Assembly (NCBI RefSeq): GCF_947258925.1
Contig: NZ_CAMYKG010000013.1
Coordinates: forward strand, 1 to 44,312
DNA: 44,312 bases
Source: an uncultured Eudoraea sp.
GTDB lineage: Bacteria; Bacteroidota; Bacteroidia; Flavobacteriales; Flavobacteriaceae
Direction: 5' to 3'
Each line of letters opens with the position of its first letter. The first letter of the stretch is position 1. The translations under genes were made by a program, and so were the position numbers. Shown piece after piece: positions 8,524-16,996 of this stretch. The notes under the pieces are model-generated. The model did not search any database. It was given only the letters and a program-made list of their open reading frames with translations, and was not told the origin of the DNA.

Positions 8524-9054
8524 ATGCAAAAGGAAGATTGTTTCTACCTGGGCAAAATAGTTTCAAAACATAGTTTTAAGGGGGAGGTACTTGTAAAGCT
8601 CGATACCGATGAACCCGGGATATACGAAAACATGGAATCAGTTTTTGTTTCAATAGGAAACAACCTGGTTCCATTTTTTATTGAGAAGTGTTACCTCCAT
8701 AGATCAAATCTGTTGCGCATTCGTTTTGAAGATGTTTCCACTGAACAGGATGCAGACAGGATTATGGGTTCCCATTTATATCTTCCTTTGGAATTTCTTC
8801 CTAAACTTTCCGGTAACAAATTCTATTACCATGAGATTATCGGGTTCCAGGTCATGGATAAGGATCATGGCTATATTGGAATTATTAAAGGAGTAAATGA
8901 TTCTGTTTCCCAGGCACTCCTTGAAGTAGAAAAGGACAGCAAACAGTTACTGATACCGGTGGCTGATAATATTATTGATAAAGTTGACAGGGACAATAAA
9001 ACCCTTTATGTAACTACCCCTGAAGGACTGGTGGACCTTTATCTTAATGAATAA
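8524..9054 (+). CDS. rimM: 16S rRNA processing protein RimM
   Basis: 176 residues, standard RimM size. The N-terminal beta-barrel begins CFYLGKIVSKHSFKGEVLVKL, and the C-terminal PRC-barrel has FYYHEIIGFQV and the LIPVADNIIDKVD motif. RimM assists maturation of the 30S head around S19 and 16S rRNA. It is 14 bases after rpsP and certainly in the same transcript. A 7-bp hairpin (9082-9099) lies after its stop. Confidence 0.95.
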   Translation: MQKEDCFYLGKIVSKHSFKGEVLVKLDTDEPGIYENMESVFVSIGNNLVPFFIEKCYLHRSNLLRIRFEDVSTEQDADRIMGSHLYLPLEFLPKLSGNKFYYHEIIGFQVMDKDHGYIGIIKGVNDSVSQALLEVEKDSKQLLIPVADNIIDKVDRDNKTLYVTTPEGLVDLYLNE

Positions 9055-9081
9055 AAATTAATTATATTAAGCCCAACTTAC

Positions 9082-9099
9082 AAGTATTTTGCAATACTT
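9082..9099 (+). terminator. Weak hairpin after rimM
   Basis: AAGTATT-TTGC-AATACTT forms a 7-bp stem 27 bases after rimM. No U-run follows, so it would at most attenuate read-through into the sulfatase gene. Confidence 0.3.
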
Positions 9100-9133
9100 T
9101 ACAAAACAGCTTGTTGAAAAACTCGCCTTATCA

Positions 9134-10567
9134 ATGATTCGTAGCCTATCATTATTTATCCTGATCATTCTACTGACCAGCTGTAAAACTAAAACAGAAG
9201 AGATTGATTCGAAGGAGCTAATACCTCCAAATGTAGTCTTAATTTTTACTGATGATCAGGGTTATCAGGACGTCGGTGTATTTGGAGCTGATGACATCCT
9301 AACACCAAACCTTGATCGCATGGCTGGTGAAGGCGTGCTATTGACCAGTTTTTATGCTGCTCAGGCAGTTTGTTCAGCCTCAAGAGCTGGTTTATTAACT
9401 GGTTGTTACCCTAATCGAATTGGGATTCACAATGCTTTTATGCCTGATAGTAAAATTGGACTGCATCCGTCTGAAACCACTATCGCGGAAATGCTCAAAA
9501 AAAAGGGATATAAAACTGGGATTTTTGGGAAATGGCATTTAGGGGATCACCCCGATTTTTTACCTACTAATCATGGCTTTGACGAGTATTTTGGAATTCC
9601 ATATTCTAACGACATGTGGCCTTTTCACCCGCAACAGGGTCCTGTTTTTAATTTTGGACCATTGCCCTTATATGAAAATGAACGGGTTGTGGATACTTTA
9701 ACTGACCAGTCTCAATTAACTACTCAAATTACCGAGCGAAGTATAGAATTTATAAACCGAAATAAAGATCGCCCCTTCTTTCTTTATGTTCCTCATCCGC
9801 AACCTCACGTGCCTTTGTTTGTATCGGATAAGTTCCGGGGAAAGTCCGGCAGGGGTTTATATGGCGATGTCATCATGGAGATCGATTGGTCTGTTGGGGA
9901 AATTTTGGAAGCTTTAAAAGCTAATAATCTCACCGATAATACAATTGTAATTTTCACCTCGGATAATGGACCCTGGTTGTCGTACGGGAATCATGCAGGT
10001 AGTGCTTTACCATTTCGTGAAGGTAAAGGAACAGCCTGGGAAGGGGGCCACAGGGAACCTTTTATCATAAGATACCCTGAAGGTTTAAAAGGAGAACGTA
10101 CTATTGATACTCCTGTTATGGCCATAGATATTCTACCCACCATAGCCGAACTAACCGGATCGGATTTACCAGTTCATACCATTGATGGGAAAAGTGTTTT
10201 AAAATTATTAAAAGGCAAGACTAAAGAGAGTCCTCAGGAGGCCTATTATTTTTATTACAGGGTAAACGAACTTCACGGTGTCAGATATGGCAAATGGAAA
10301 CTTTATTTTCCCCATAATTACAGGACTATGGAAGGTCAGCAACCGGGCAAAGATGGTCTTCCCGGCAATTACATACACTTAGACGTAAAAGAAATTGAGC
10401 TCTATGATCTTTCTAATGATTTGGGAGAAACCACTAATGTAGCCAGTGATTATCCGGAGGTTGTAGAAAAAATAAAACAACTGGCTAATGCTATGCGATA
10501 TAAATTGGGGGATTCATTAATGGAATTGGAAGGCACTGAAAACAGACCTGTGGGTACTATAGAATGA
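9134..10567 (+). CDS. Sulfatase, formylglycine-dependent (lipoprotein)
   Basis: 477 residues from the ATG at 9134. That start gives a textbook lipoprotein signal (MIRSLS, hydrophobic run, L-L-T-S-C17); the longer frame from 9089 would bury it. The sulfatase motif is C80-S-A-S-R-A-G-L-L-T-G, with Ala in place of the usual Pro, which still fits C-x-(P/A)-S-R. FTDDQGY, GKWHLG, PHPQPHVPLF and TSDNGPW mark the active site. It is strongly similar to the sulfatase at 6221, for example in RGKS.RGLYGDV and NGPWLS. It lies between rimM and trmN and its end overlaps the trmN start by four bases. Probably anchored facing the periplasm or cell surface; the substrate is unknown. Confidence 0.92.
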   Translation: MIRSLSLFILIILLTSCKTKTEEIDSKELIPPNVVLIFTDDQGYQDVGVFGADDILTPNLDRMAGEGVLLTSFYAAQAVCSASRAGLLTGCYPNRIGIHNAFMPDSKIGLHPSETTIAEMLKKKGYKTGIFGKWHLGDHPDFLPTNHGFDEYFGIPYSNDMWPFHPQQGPVFNFGPLPLYENERVVDTLTDQSQLTTQITERSIEFINRNKDRPFFLYVPHPQPHVPLFVSDKFRGKSGRGLYGDVIMEIDWSVGEILEALKANNLTDNTIVIFTSDNGPWLSYGNHAGSALPFREGKGTAWEGGHREPFIIRYPEGLKGERTIDTPVMAIDILPTIAELTGSDLPVHTIDGKSVLKLLKGKTKESPQEAYYFYYRVNELHGVRYGKWKLYFPHNYRTMEGQQPGKDGLPGNYIHLDVKEIELYDLSNDLGETTNVASDYPEVVEKIKQLANAMRYKLGDSLMELEGTENRPVGTIE

Positions 10568-11277
10568 ATAAGACGTTTAAATTCAAACAATTTACGGTTC
10601 ATCAGGATCGCTGTGCTATGAAAATAGGTACCGATGGGGTTTTATTAGGTGCCTGGGCCAGCAATGCTCATATGCCGGAATCAATACTTGATATTGGTGC
10701 AGGCACGGGAATCATTGGGTTAATGCTGGCTCAAAGATCTAATGCCGAAACCATTGATGCCCTTGAAATAAATGAAGATGCGTTTGAACAATGTATGGAA
10801 AACTTTGAGGCTTCACCATGGCCAGACAGGTTGTTTTGTTACCACGCCTCTCTTGATGAATTTGTTGAGGAGGTTGAAGATAAATATGACCTGATTGTTT
10901 CTAATCCGCCTTTTTATTCTGAAGGGGTTACCAGCGGTGATAGTTCACGCGATATAGCCAGGCAGAATAACTCTCTTCCATTTGACCGACTTATAAAAGG
11001 AGTGTCTGAAATGCTTACTGAGAAGGGCATCTTTGCGCTTATAATTCCAATTAAAGAGGAAACCCGAGTACTCCGGGAAGCACTAAAATATGGGCTTTAC
11101 CCCGCACGTCTGCTACGTGTAAAAGGTCATCCGGATTCAGAGGTAAAAAGAAGCCTTATGGAATTCCATTTTAAAAATACCGAGCCTTTAACTAATGAAT
11201 TGATTATTGAAAAATCGAGGCACCAGTATACCCAAGACTATATAAATCTGACCAAAGAATTCTACCTCAAGATGTGA
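10564..11277 (+). CDS. trmN: tRNA1(Val) A37 N6-methyltransferase
   Basis: 237 residues. Class I SAM-dependent methyltransferase: the SAM-binding motif is ILDIGAGTGIIGLMLA, and the N6-adenine catalytic motif is N-P-P-F within DLIVSNPPFYSEG. The N-terminal FKFKQFTVHQDRCAMKIGTDGVLLGAW is typical of the YfiC/TrmN group. It modifies A37 of tRNA-Val. Its ATG overlaps the stop of the preceding sulfatase (ATGA), so it is translationally coupled to it. It converges with the guanidine hydrolase gene with three bases between them. Confidence 0.93.
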   Translation: MNKTFKFKQFTVHQDRCAMKIGTDGVLLGAWASNAHMPESILDIGAGTGIIGLMLAQRSNAETIDALEINEDAFEQCMENFEASPWPDRLFCYHASLDEFVEEVEDKYDLIVSNPPFYSEGVTSGDSSRDIARQNNSLPFDRLIKGVSEMLTEKGIFALIIPIKEETRVLREALKYGLYPARLLRVKGHPDSEVKRSLMEFHFKNTEPLTNELIIEKSRHQYTQDYINLTKEFYLKM

Positions 11278-11280
11278 GGT

Positions 11281-12159
11281 TTATTCCATTCTTTGAATTG
11301 GCCGGGTAAGGCATGTAGGACCTCCTCCACCTTTTAAACTGATTTCCTCTCCCTTATAAGTAAAAACAGCACAATCTGCATCTTTTAATAGCTTTTCTGT
11401 ATGTGGGTTGCCTTTTACCATAATGCATTTTCTGGGCGCAACGGCCAAAACATTGCAGCCCATAGATTCAAATTCGTTTTCCGGAACCTCTATCAGGGTA
11501 AAACCTCTCTGGCGTAGCATATTTCTAAATGATATGGGCATCAGTGGAGAATAAACAACAGCAAGATCTTTATCAACCGGACTTAGGATCGACATTAAAT
11601 GAAAGACATCTGAAGGGCCCTTATAATGAGGAAGATCTGCTACCAATACTTCAATTTTATAAGGAGCCAGTAATTCTTTTAACTGAGCGATTCCGGCCAG
11701 ATTTGTTCGATAGGTATGCCCGACAGCCAGGGTATTTTTATCTAACCATGCAACATCCCCACCTTCTAGAGTGCCCGGATTTTTTATTGTTCCAAGAATT
11801 GGAATATTATTTGCCGCAAAAAATTCTTTTTGGGCTGCAGGTTCCTTTTTTCTTGCGCCTTTCCCCATATTACACATAATCATACCATAATCTGTAGCAA
11901 TTGAGGCATCTCTGCAATAAATAGCATCTGAGGTAAGCTTCGAATCGATGGGTAATATCATCATATCCGACTTTGCCTGGTCTAACAACGAAATAAAGCC
12001 TTCATACTCTTTTTGAGCCTCCTTGAAATCAGGCTGTGAAAGATAATTTAGAGATTTCCATTCTTCTGCAAGTTTTTTTGTGTTGATAAATGCGTTTGCC
12101 ACTGGTTTTATACAAACCCGGGAAAGTCTGTGATATTCGGAATGACAGGTATAAATCAT
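11281..12159 (-). CDS. DDAH-like / arginine deiminase superfamily hydrolase
   Basis: 292 residues. The guanidine-modifying enzyme fold is shown by R83-D84 in IYCRDASI, E132-G-G-D135 (substrate guanidine binding), H187 in DVFHLMS, and the nucleophile C283 near the end in GGGGPTC. This set fits dimethylarginine dimethylaminohydrolase (methylarginine to citrulline plus methylamines) better than arginine deiminase, which is longer. It lies 16 bases after an APC transporter on the same strand, so a transport-and-hydrolysis unit for a guanidino compound is likely. The exact substrate is uncertain. Confidence 0.8.
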   Translation of the reverse strand: MIYTCHSEYHRLSRVCIKPVANAFINTKKLAEEWKSLNYLSQPDFKEAQKEYEGFISLLDQAKSDMMILPIDSKLTSDAIYCRDASIATDYGMIMCNMGKGARKKEPAAQKEFFAANNIPILGTIKNPGTLEGGDVAWLDKNTLAVGHTYRTNLAGIAQLKELLAPYKIEVLVADLPHYKGPSDVFHLMSILSPVDKDLAVVYSPLMPISFRNMLRQRGFTLIEVPENEFESMGCNVLAVAPRKCIMVKGNPHTEKLLKDADCAVFTYKGEEISLKGGGGPTCLTRPIQRME

Positions 12160-12175
12160 TGGATTATTTTTATAA

Positions 12176-13492
12176 TTAAGTGGTGTCTTTATTTCTCCAC
12201 TTTACAAAAACATAAAATGGTATTCCAACCATCAATAATATAAATCCCCAAAAAACAGCTTTTTCCCCTGCTCCGAAAATAGCCCAAAGGGAGAAGGAAA
12301 AAGCCAAACTTCCCGTTCCATATATTCCCAACCATGGTTGGTTAGGCAATTTTTTCTCTAAAAGGATACTCACATAGGCTGCGGCAGTAAAGAGATAGGG
12401 AACTAAAGCCGTTAAGGTGCCGAGCAAAATTAAAAACTTGAATTGCTCTACCAGACCTTCTGTGTAATTCATTAGCATTACCCCCGAAGCTAAGGCACTG
12501 CCTATGACCATTCCATAAACAGGTACACCATGCTTGTTTTCCTTCTTAAAAATTCCTGGAAATAGTTTGTCTTTTGCGGTCGCCCTCGGTAATTGACCAA
12601 CTATTAATATCCATCCGTTAAGGGCTCCAAAAGCGGCAATTGCTGCGCCAAAAGCAACCAACCCACGCCCAAATTTTCCGGTTAATATCCCCATGGCATC
12701 AGCAAAAGGTGCTGGTGACACCGCAAGTTCCTCAAGGGGAACCATCCCCATGACCACCACTGTTCCCAATATATAAACCACAGTAACTATGATTGTTCCT
12801 AACATCGTGGCTCTGGGAATAGTTTTTCCGGGGTCCTTTACATTATCTGCAGGAATAGTTGCACTCTCAAACCCCAAAAAAGCATAAAGTGTCATGGTTG
12901 AAGTTATGGCTATCGCTTCAAAATTTGATGAATCACTGACATTGAAGGGTGTAAAGTTTTCAATATTAATAAAGAAAAACCCCCCAATAATAATTATTAA
13001 TAAAGGGGTCAGTTTCAGTATTGTCGTTACAACCTGTATTTTTCCCGATTCTCTCACTCCTCTTGAATTTATCCAGGTTAGTAACCAAATAGTACTTAGT
13101 CCGGTTAAGACCGCAGCTAGGGAATTTTCTTCAAAAACGGGAAACAAGACTGTTAAGGCACTTACAAAGGCAATTGCTATTACTGCCAAGGCCACCCAAA
13201 TGGAAATCCAATATCCCCAGGCCACTAAAAATCCCGCGAAGTCCCCGAAACCAGCCCTTGTATATGCGTAGGGACCGCCACTTTTGTTGAGGAATAACTT
13301 GCTGAGCTTACTGAAAACGACAGCCAGGACAAGAGCACCCAATGAAGAAGCCATCCATCCGATAATACTAATCCCTCCAAAGGCTGCAAGGGCAGCAGGC
13401 ATTAAAAAAACACCGGCACCAATCATGTTGCCAATCACCAGGGAAGTGCTCATCCATAACCCTAGTTTTTTTTTATTCTTGCTTTGGTTCAT
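12176..13492 (-). CDS. APC-family amino-acid transporter/antiporter
   Basis: 438 residues with about 12 hydrophobic segments. The first helix carries NMIGAGVFLMPA, the substrate-carboxylate motif G-(A/S)-G-(V/I) seen in AdiC-like amino-acid/polyamine antiporters. GPYAYTRAGFG in helix 3 and FLGFESATIPADN in helix 6 agree. The first gene of a two-gene unit with the DDAH-like hydrolase, so arginine, a methylarginine or a product such as citrulline are reasonable cargoes. Divergent from the Rieske gene across 59 bases. Confidence 0.88.
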   Translation of the reverse strand: MNQSKNKKKLGLWMSTSLVIGNMIGAGVFLMPAALAAFGGISIIGWMASSLGALVLAVVFSKLSKLFLNKSGGPYAYTRAGFGDFAGFLVAWGYWISIWVALAVIAIAFVSALTVLFPVFEENSLAAVLTGLSTIWLLTWINSRGVRESGKIQVVTTILKLTPLLIIIIGGFFFINIENFTPFNVSDSSNFEAIAITSTMTLYAFLGFESATIPADNVKDPGKTIPRATMLGTIIVTVVYILGTVVVMGMVPLEELAVSPAPFADAMGILTGKFGRGLVAFGAAIAAFGALNGWILIVGQLPRATAKDKLFPGIFKKENKHGVPVYGMVIGSALASGVMLMNYTEGLVEQFKFLILLGTLTALVPYLFTAAAYVSILLEKKLPNQPWLGIYGTGSLAFSFSLWAIFGAGEKAVFWGFILLMVGIPFYVFVKWRNKDTT

Positions 13493-13551
13493 TCGTTTTG
13501 GTTGGTTCTGAAAAGAATTATATATTTTTAAATGTACAAATTAAATAACTC

Positions 13552-14640
13552 GTGACTGAAAAATTTAAAATCGACCCGGATATCGCTAAGGCAGAAACTT
13601 TACCGGCCCATTTTTATCGAACTCCGGAAGTTTTTATGGCCGTTAAGGATCGGGTATTTTATCGTTCCTGGCAATGGATAGGTCATAAAGGTCTAGTAGA
13701 TATTACAAGCAATGCCTACCCATTTATTTTGCTCGATAGCTTTTTAACCGAACCTATGCTTTTAACGCAGGATAGGGAAGGGCAAATAAACTGTCTCAGC
13801 AATGTATGTACACATCGTGGGAATTTGGTTATTGATAGTACGAAAAAAGTTAAAAAACTCATCTGTGGTTACCATGGGAGAAGCTTTAATCTTCAAGGTG
13901 AAATGCAGCATATGCCTGAATTTGAAGAGGCTGAGAATTTTCCCAGATCATGTGACAATCTGTACAGTTTTCCTTTAAGGCATTGGGGTCCCTTTTTATT
14001 TGTTGGACTCAATCCTGCATTTGAGATACAAAGGGTCTTGAACGCTATGAACGAAAGAGTTGGATTTTTACCATTACATGAGTTTGTCTTAAATGTAAAA
14101 CGAAGTAAAGACTATTTAATTGATGCCAATTGGGCGCTGTATTGTGACAACTATTTAGAAGGCTTTCACATCCCTTTTGTACACGAAGATTTGAATGCAG
14201 TTTTAGATTACGGAAATTATGATACCATTCTGTATGATCATATGAGCCTTCAAATTGGATATGCCGAAGGTACCGAGGAGATCTTTGATCTTCCGGAAAA
14301 TCATCCGGATGCAGGTAAGAAGATTGCGGCGTACTATTATTGGATATTTCCAAATATGATGTTTAATTTCTATCCCTGGGGGGTTTCGGTAAATTTGGTT
14401 CAACCGCTCGAAATTAACAAAACCAAAGTGTCTTTTTATAGTTATGTTTATGACCCTGCCAAACTTGGTAAAGGTGCTGGTTCCGGTCTGGATAATGTAG
14501 AAATGGAAGATGAGGCCGTGGTGGAAGGTGTACAAAAAGGGATTCGATCACAATTTTATAAGACCGGCAGATTTTCACCTACACGTGAAAAGGGAGTACA
14601 TCATTTTCATCGACTTTTAGCAGAATTTATTAATTCATAA
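13552..14640 (+). CDS. Rieske non-haem iron oxygenase, alpha subunit
   Basis: 362 residues, starting with GTG at 13552; no in-frame ATG lies just upstream. The Rieske [2Fe-2S] motif is C86-T-H88 and C105-G-Y-H108. The mononuclear iron site is around D199-N-Y-L-E-G-F-H206-I-P-F-V-H211. This CDNYLEGFHIP.VH block is close to choline monooxygenase and related quaternary-amine oxygenases, so an osmolyte-type amine substrate is possible but not proven. No reductase or ferredoxin gene is nearby, so electrons must come from elsewhere. It is followed 95 bases later by gcdH, which has its own promoter. Confidence 0.9.
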   Translation: MTEKFKIDPDIAKAETLPAHFYRTPEVFMAVKDRVFYRSWQWIGHKGLVDITSNAYPFILLDSFLTEPMLLTQDREGQINCLSNVCTHRGNLVIDSTKKVKKLICGYHGRSFNLQGEMQHMPEFEEAENFPRSCDNLYSFPLRHWGPFLFVGLNPAFEIQRVLNAMNERVGFLPLHEFVLNVKRSKDYLIDANWALYCDNYLEGFHIPFVHEDLNAVLDYGNYDTILYDHMSLQIGYAEGTEEIFDLPENHPDAGKKIAAYYYWIFPNMMFNFYPWGVSVNLVQPLEINKTKVSFYSYVYDPAKLGKGAGSGLDNVEMEDEAVVEGVQKGIRSQFYKTGRFSPTREKGVHHFHRLLAEFINS

Positions 14641-14688
14641 TTCTTTTTTATCCTACTATATAGTGTTATAAAATGTCGGCTATTCGCA

Positions 14689-14719
14689 TTGGTTTGTTAT
14701 ATTCCTTTAATTACCTTTG
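14689..14719 (+). promoter_or_regulatory. gcdH promoter
   Basis: TTG (14689-14691), 20 bases, TACCTTTG (14712-14719) matches the Bacteroidota promoter. Transcription would begin about ten bases before the ATG at 14736, giving a very short leader. Confidence 0.6.
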
Positions 14720-14735
14720 ACAAAAAATTTTACGA

Positions 14736-15914
14736 ATGAGGCCAGACTTATTTGAAGCACCGGATTACTACAATCTAGACGAACTTTTAAGCGATGAACA
14801 CAAGTTAGTGCGCGATGCTGCTCGGCAGTGGGTGAAACGCGATATTTCTCCTATCATTGAAGATTTTGCACAAAAGGCGGAATTTCCAGATCAAATTGTA
14901 GGCGGACTTGCAGAGATTGGTGCCTTTGGGCCGTATATACCTGTGGAGTATGGAGGGGCTGGTCTAGATCAGATAAGCTACGGACTTATTATGCAGGAAA
15001 TTGAACGTGGAGATAGTGGTGTTCGTTCTACTGCCTCAGTACAATCTTCCCTGGTAATGTATCCAATTTTTGCATATGGAACGGAAGATCAAAGGAAGAA
15101 GTACTTACCTAAATTGGCCACCGGAGAATATATGGGTTGTTTTGGTCTTACAGAACCTGATCATGGATCTAATCCTAGTGGGATGGTGACCAATTTTAAG
15201 GACAAAGGCGATCATTTTTTATTAAATGGAGCCAAGCTTTGGATTTCAAATTCACCATTTGCTGATATTGCTGTAGTTTGGGCTAAAAATGAAGAAGGAA
15301 GAATTCACGGATTAATTGTGGAAAGGGGAATGGAGGGATTTTCAACTCCGGAAACCCATAATAAATGGTCCCTCAGGGCTTCGGCAACCGGGGAACTGAT
15401 TTTTGATAATGTTAAAGTTCCAAAGGAAAACCTACTGCCGGGCAAAAATGGACTGGGTGCTCCTTTAGGTTGTCTGGATTCTGCCCGATATGGCATAGCA
15501 TGGGGTGCGATTGGAGCGGCCATGGATTGTTACGATACAGCGCTTCGTTACGCAAAGGAACGAGTCCAATTTGGAAAACCCATTGCGGCAACTCAATTGC
15601 AGCAGAAGAAATTGGCGGAGATGATTACTGAAATCACCAAGGCGCAACTCCTGGCATTCCGACTGGGGCAATTAAAAAATGAAGGAAAAGCTACGACTGC
15701 TCAAATTTCTATGGCCAAACGTAACAATGTTGAAATGGCTATAAAAATAGCAAGGGAAGCAAGACAAGTTCTTGGTGGAATGGGTATTACGGGAGAATAT
15801 AGTATCATGCGTCATATGATGAACCTCGAAAGTGTAATCACTTATGAAGGGACACACGATATTCATTTACTAATTACTGGTGCCGATATTACAGGTCATA
15901 GCGCCTTTAAGTAA
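14736..15914 (+). CDS. gcdH: Glutaryl-CoA dehydrogenase
   Basis: 392 residues, the expected acyl-CoA dehydrogenase length. Blocks closely follow glutaryl-CoA dehydrogenase: VQSSLVMYPI, CFGLTEPDHGSNPS, WISNSPFAD, SLRASATGE, ARYGIAWG, QLQQKKLAEM and Y-E371-G-T-H-D-I-H, with E371 as the catalytic base. The FAD enzyme oxidises and decarboxylates glutaryl-CoA to crotonyl-CoA in lysine and tryptophan breakdown. It converges with the sugar kinase gene across nine bases. No other gene of the pathway is adjacent. Confidence 0.93.
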   Translation: MRPDLFEAPDYYNLDELLSDEHKLVRDAARQWVKRDISPIIEDFAQKAEFPDQIVGGLAEIGAFGPYIPVEYGGAGLDQISYGLIMQEIERGDSGVRSTASVQSSLVMYPIFAYGTEDQRKKYLPKLATGEYMGCFGLTEPDHGSNPSGMVTNFKDKGDHFLLNGAKLWISNSPFADIAVVWAKNEEGRIHGLIVERGMEGFSTPETHNKWSLRASATGELIFDNVKVPKENLLPGKNGLGAPLGCLDSARYGIAWGAIGAAMDCYDTALRYAKERVQFGKPIAATQLQQKKLAEMITEITKAQLLAFRLGQLKNEGKATTAQISMAKRNNVEMAIKIAREARQVLGGMGITGEYSIMRHMMNLESVITYEGTHDIHLLITGADITGHSAFK

Positions 15915-15923
15915 TTCCTGACT

Positions 15924-16976
15924 TCAGATTCTCTTTTTTATCGCCTCTTGCATATATTCCATTTGCTCTATGGCTTTTTTGGTAAAAGCAAACAGACTTA
16001 GGCATCTATCCAGATTCTGAGTTTCATAAGTTACTTTATAGTAGATATTTCCTTTTAAATAGTCTGTTAACGCCCTGATTCCGTGTATAAAAGGCATGAA
16101 CTTTACACCAAAGGCCAAATGCTGAATTTCTGCCTCAGTCAGGAAATCTGAGTTAGTGCTGAGCCCATCAATAAAAGCTTCAAAGAGCCTTTTGTTAAAT
16201 GTTATTTTACTGAGGTCTTTTTCATCTTCATCTGCAGTATTGACTATGGTGCGCACTGCATCACCAAAATCAAAATGGAAATATCCTTTCATCAAGGTGT
16301 CTAAATCAATAAGGCATAGTGCGCGTTTATTTTCTTTATCAAAAAGAATATTATTTAATTTGGTATCATTATGACATATTCTGAGTGGCAATTTACCAGG
16401 GTCATAAAAACGAAATTCCTCAAGGGTGCTTTTTGCAAAAAGAATGGCCTTTTGGGCCTCTGTTAATTTTTCTGAGCTGGCACCTGCCAGGGCTTCTTTA
16501 AACTCCTGTTTCCTCAAAGTAAGGTCGTGAAATCCGGGTATGGTGTCTTCGAAGCTATCTAATGGCGCTTCTTGCAACAGGGAGTGAAATTTTGCGATGA
16601 TTTTACCTGCTTCTAATGCAATGTTTTCGTCCTGAGTGGTATTAAAAGCAATGCTATTTGGGACCATTGTCAGCATTCGCCAGTACTCACTATTGTTCGT
16701 TTTCAAATAAGGCTGGTCATCAGTAGTCTTTATAAGGGATATTCCGTAGTAATTTTTGTCGTTTAAATAGGGAAGGGCATGATCAATGTTCTGCATTAAT
16801 ACATCAATATTGCTAAAAACCTTTGTATTAAGACGCTGCAATATATAAGAAGGTACACCATCATGCAGGAGCGTAAAAGTATCATTGATATACCCCTGTC
16901 TTAAAGGTTGTATGGTATAGTCTTTTGGCTCAATGGAAAAATGGGTCAATACAGCACTTGGACTATTGCTTTCCAT
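15924..16976 (-). CDS. Sugar 1-kinase, APH fold (NahK/N-acetylhexosamine kinase-like)
   Basis: 350 residues with the aminoglycoside-phosphotransferase/choline-kinase fold. The catalytic loop is C-H202-N-D204-T-K-L-N-N209 and the metal-binding segment is I-D224-L-D226-T; HNDTK.NN.LFD and IDLDTLM closely resemble bacterial N-acetylhexosamine 1-kinase. It probably phosphorylates an amino sugar at C1. It is 20 bases after a nucleotidyltransferase gene, which would take the sugar 1-phosphate to a nucleotide sugar. Annotations as mucin desulfatase or antibiotic resistance kinase would be misleading. Confidence 0.8.
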   Translation of the reverse strand: MESNSPSAVLTHFSIEPKDYTIQPLRQGYINDTFTLLHDGVPSYILQRLNTKVFSNIDVLMQNIDHALPYLNDKNYYGISLIKTTDDQPYLKTNNSEYWRMLTMVPNSIAFNTTQDENIALEAGKIIAKFHSLLQEAPLDSFEDTIPGFHDLTLRKQEFKEALAGASSEKLTEAQKAILFAKSTLEEFRFYDPGKLPLRICHNDTKLNNILFDKENKRALCLIDLDTLMKGYFHFDFGDAVRTIVNTADEDEKDLSKITFNKRLFEAFIDGLSTNSDFLTEAEIQHLAFGVKFMPFIHGIRALTDYLKGNIYYKVTYETQNLDRCLSLFAFTKKAIEQMEYMQEAIKKRI

Positions 16977-16996
16977 TTCTCTTTAATCTATGTAGA

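Noticed and set aside
8269..8529. 86-residue minus-strand frame rich in Ser, Ala and Thr
   Set aside because: It is the antisense of the rpsP repeats, so its repetitive pattern only mirrors the S16 tail.
9089..9133. N-terminal extension of the second sulfatase
   Set aside because: It would bury a clear lipoprotein signal (MIRSLS...LLTSC) and it overlaps the hairpin after rimM.
11063..11077. CCCGAGTACTCCGGG in trmN as a copy of the palindrome at 59-74
   Set aside because: It is in frame, has an extra C that breaks the symmetry, and codes for ordinary residues of the protein. Likely chance, noted only as a possible relic.
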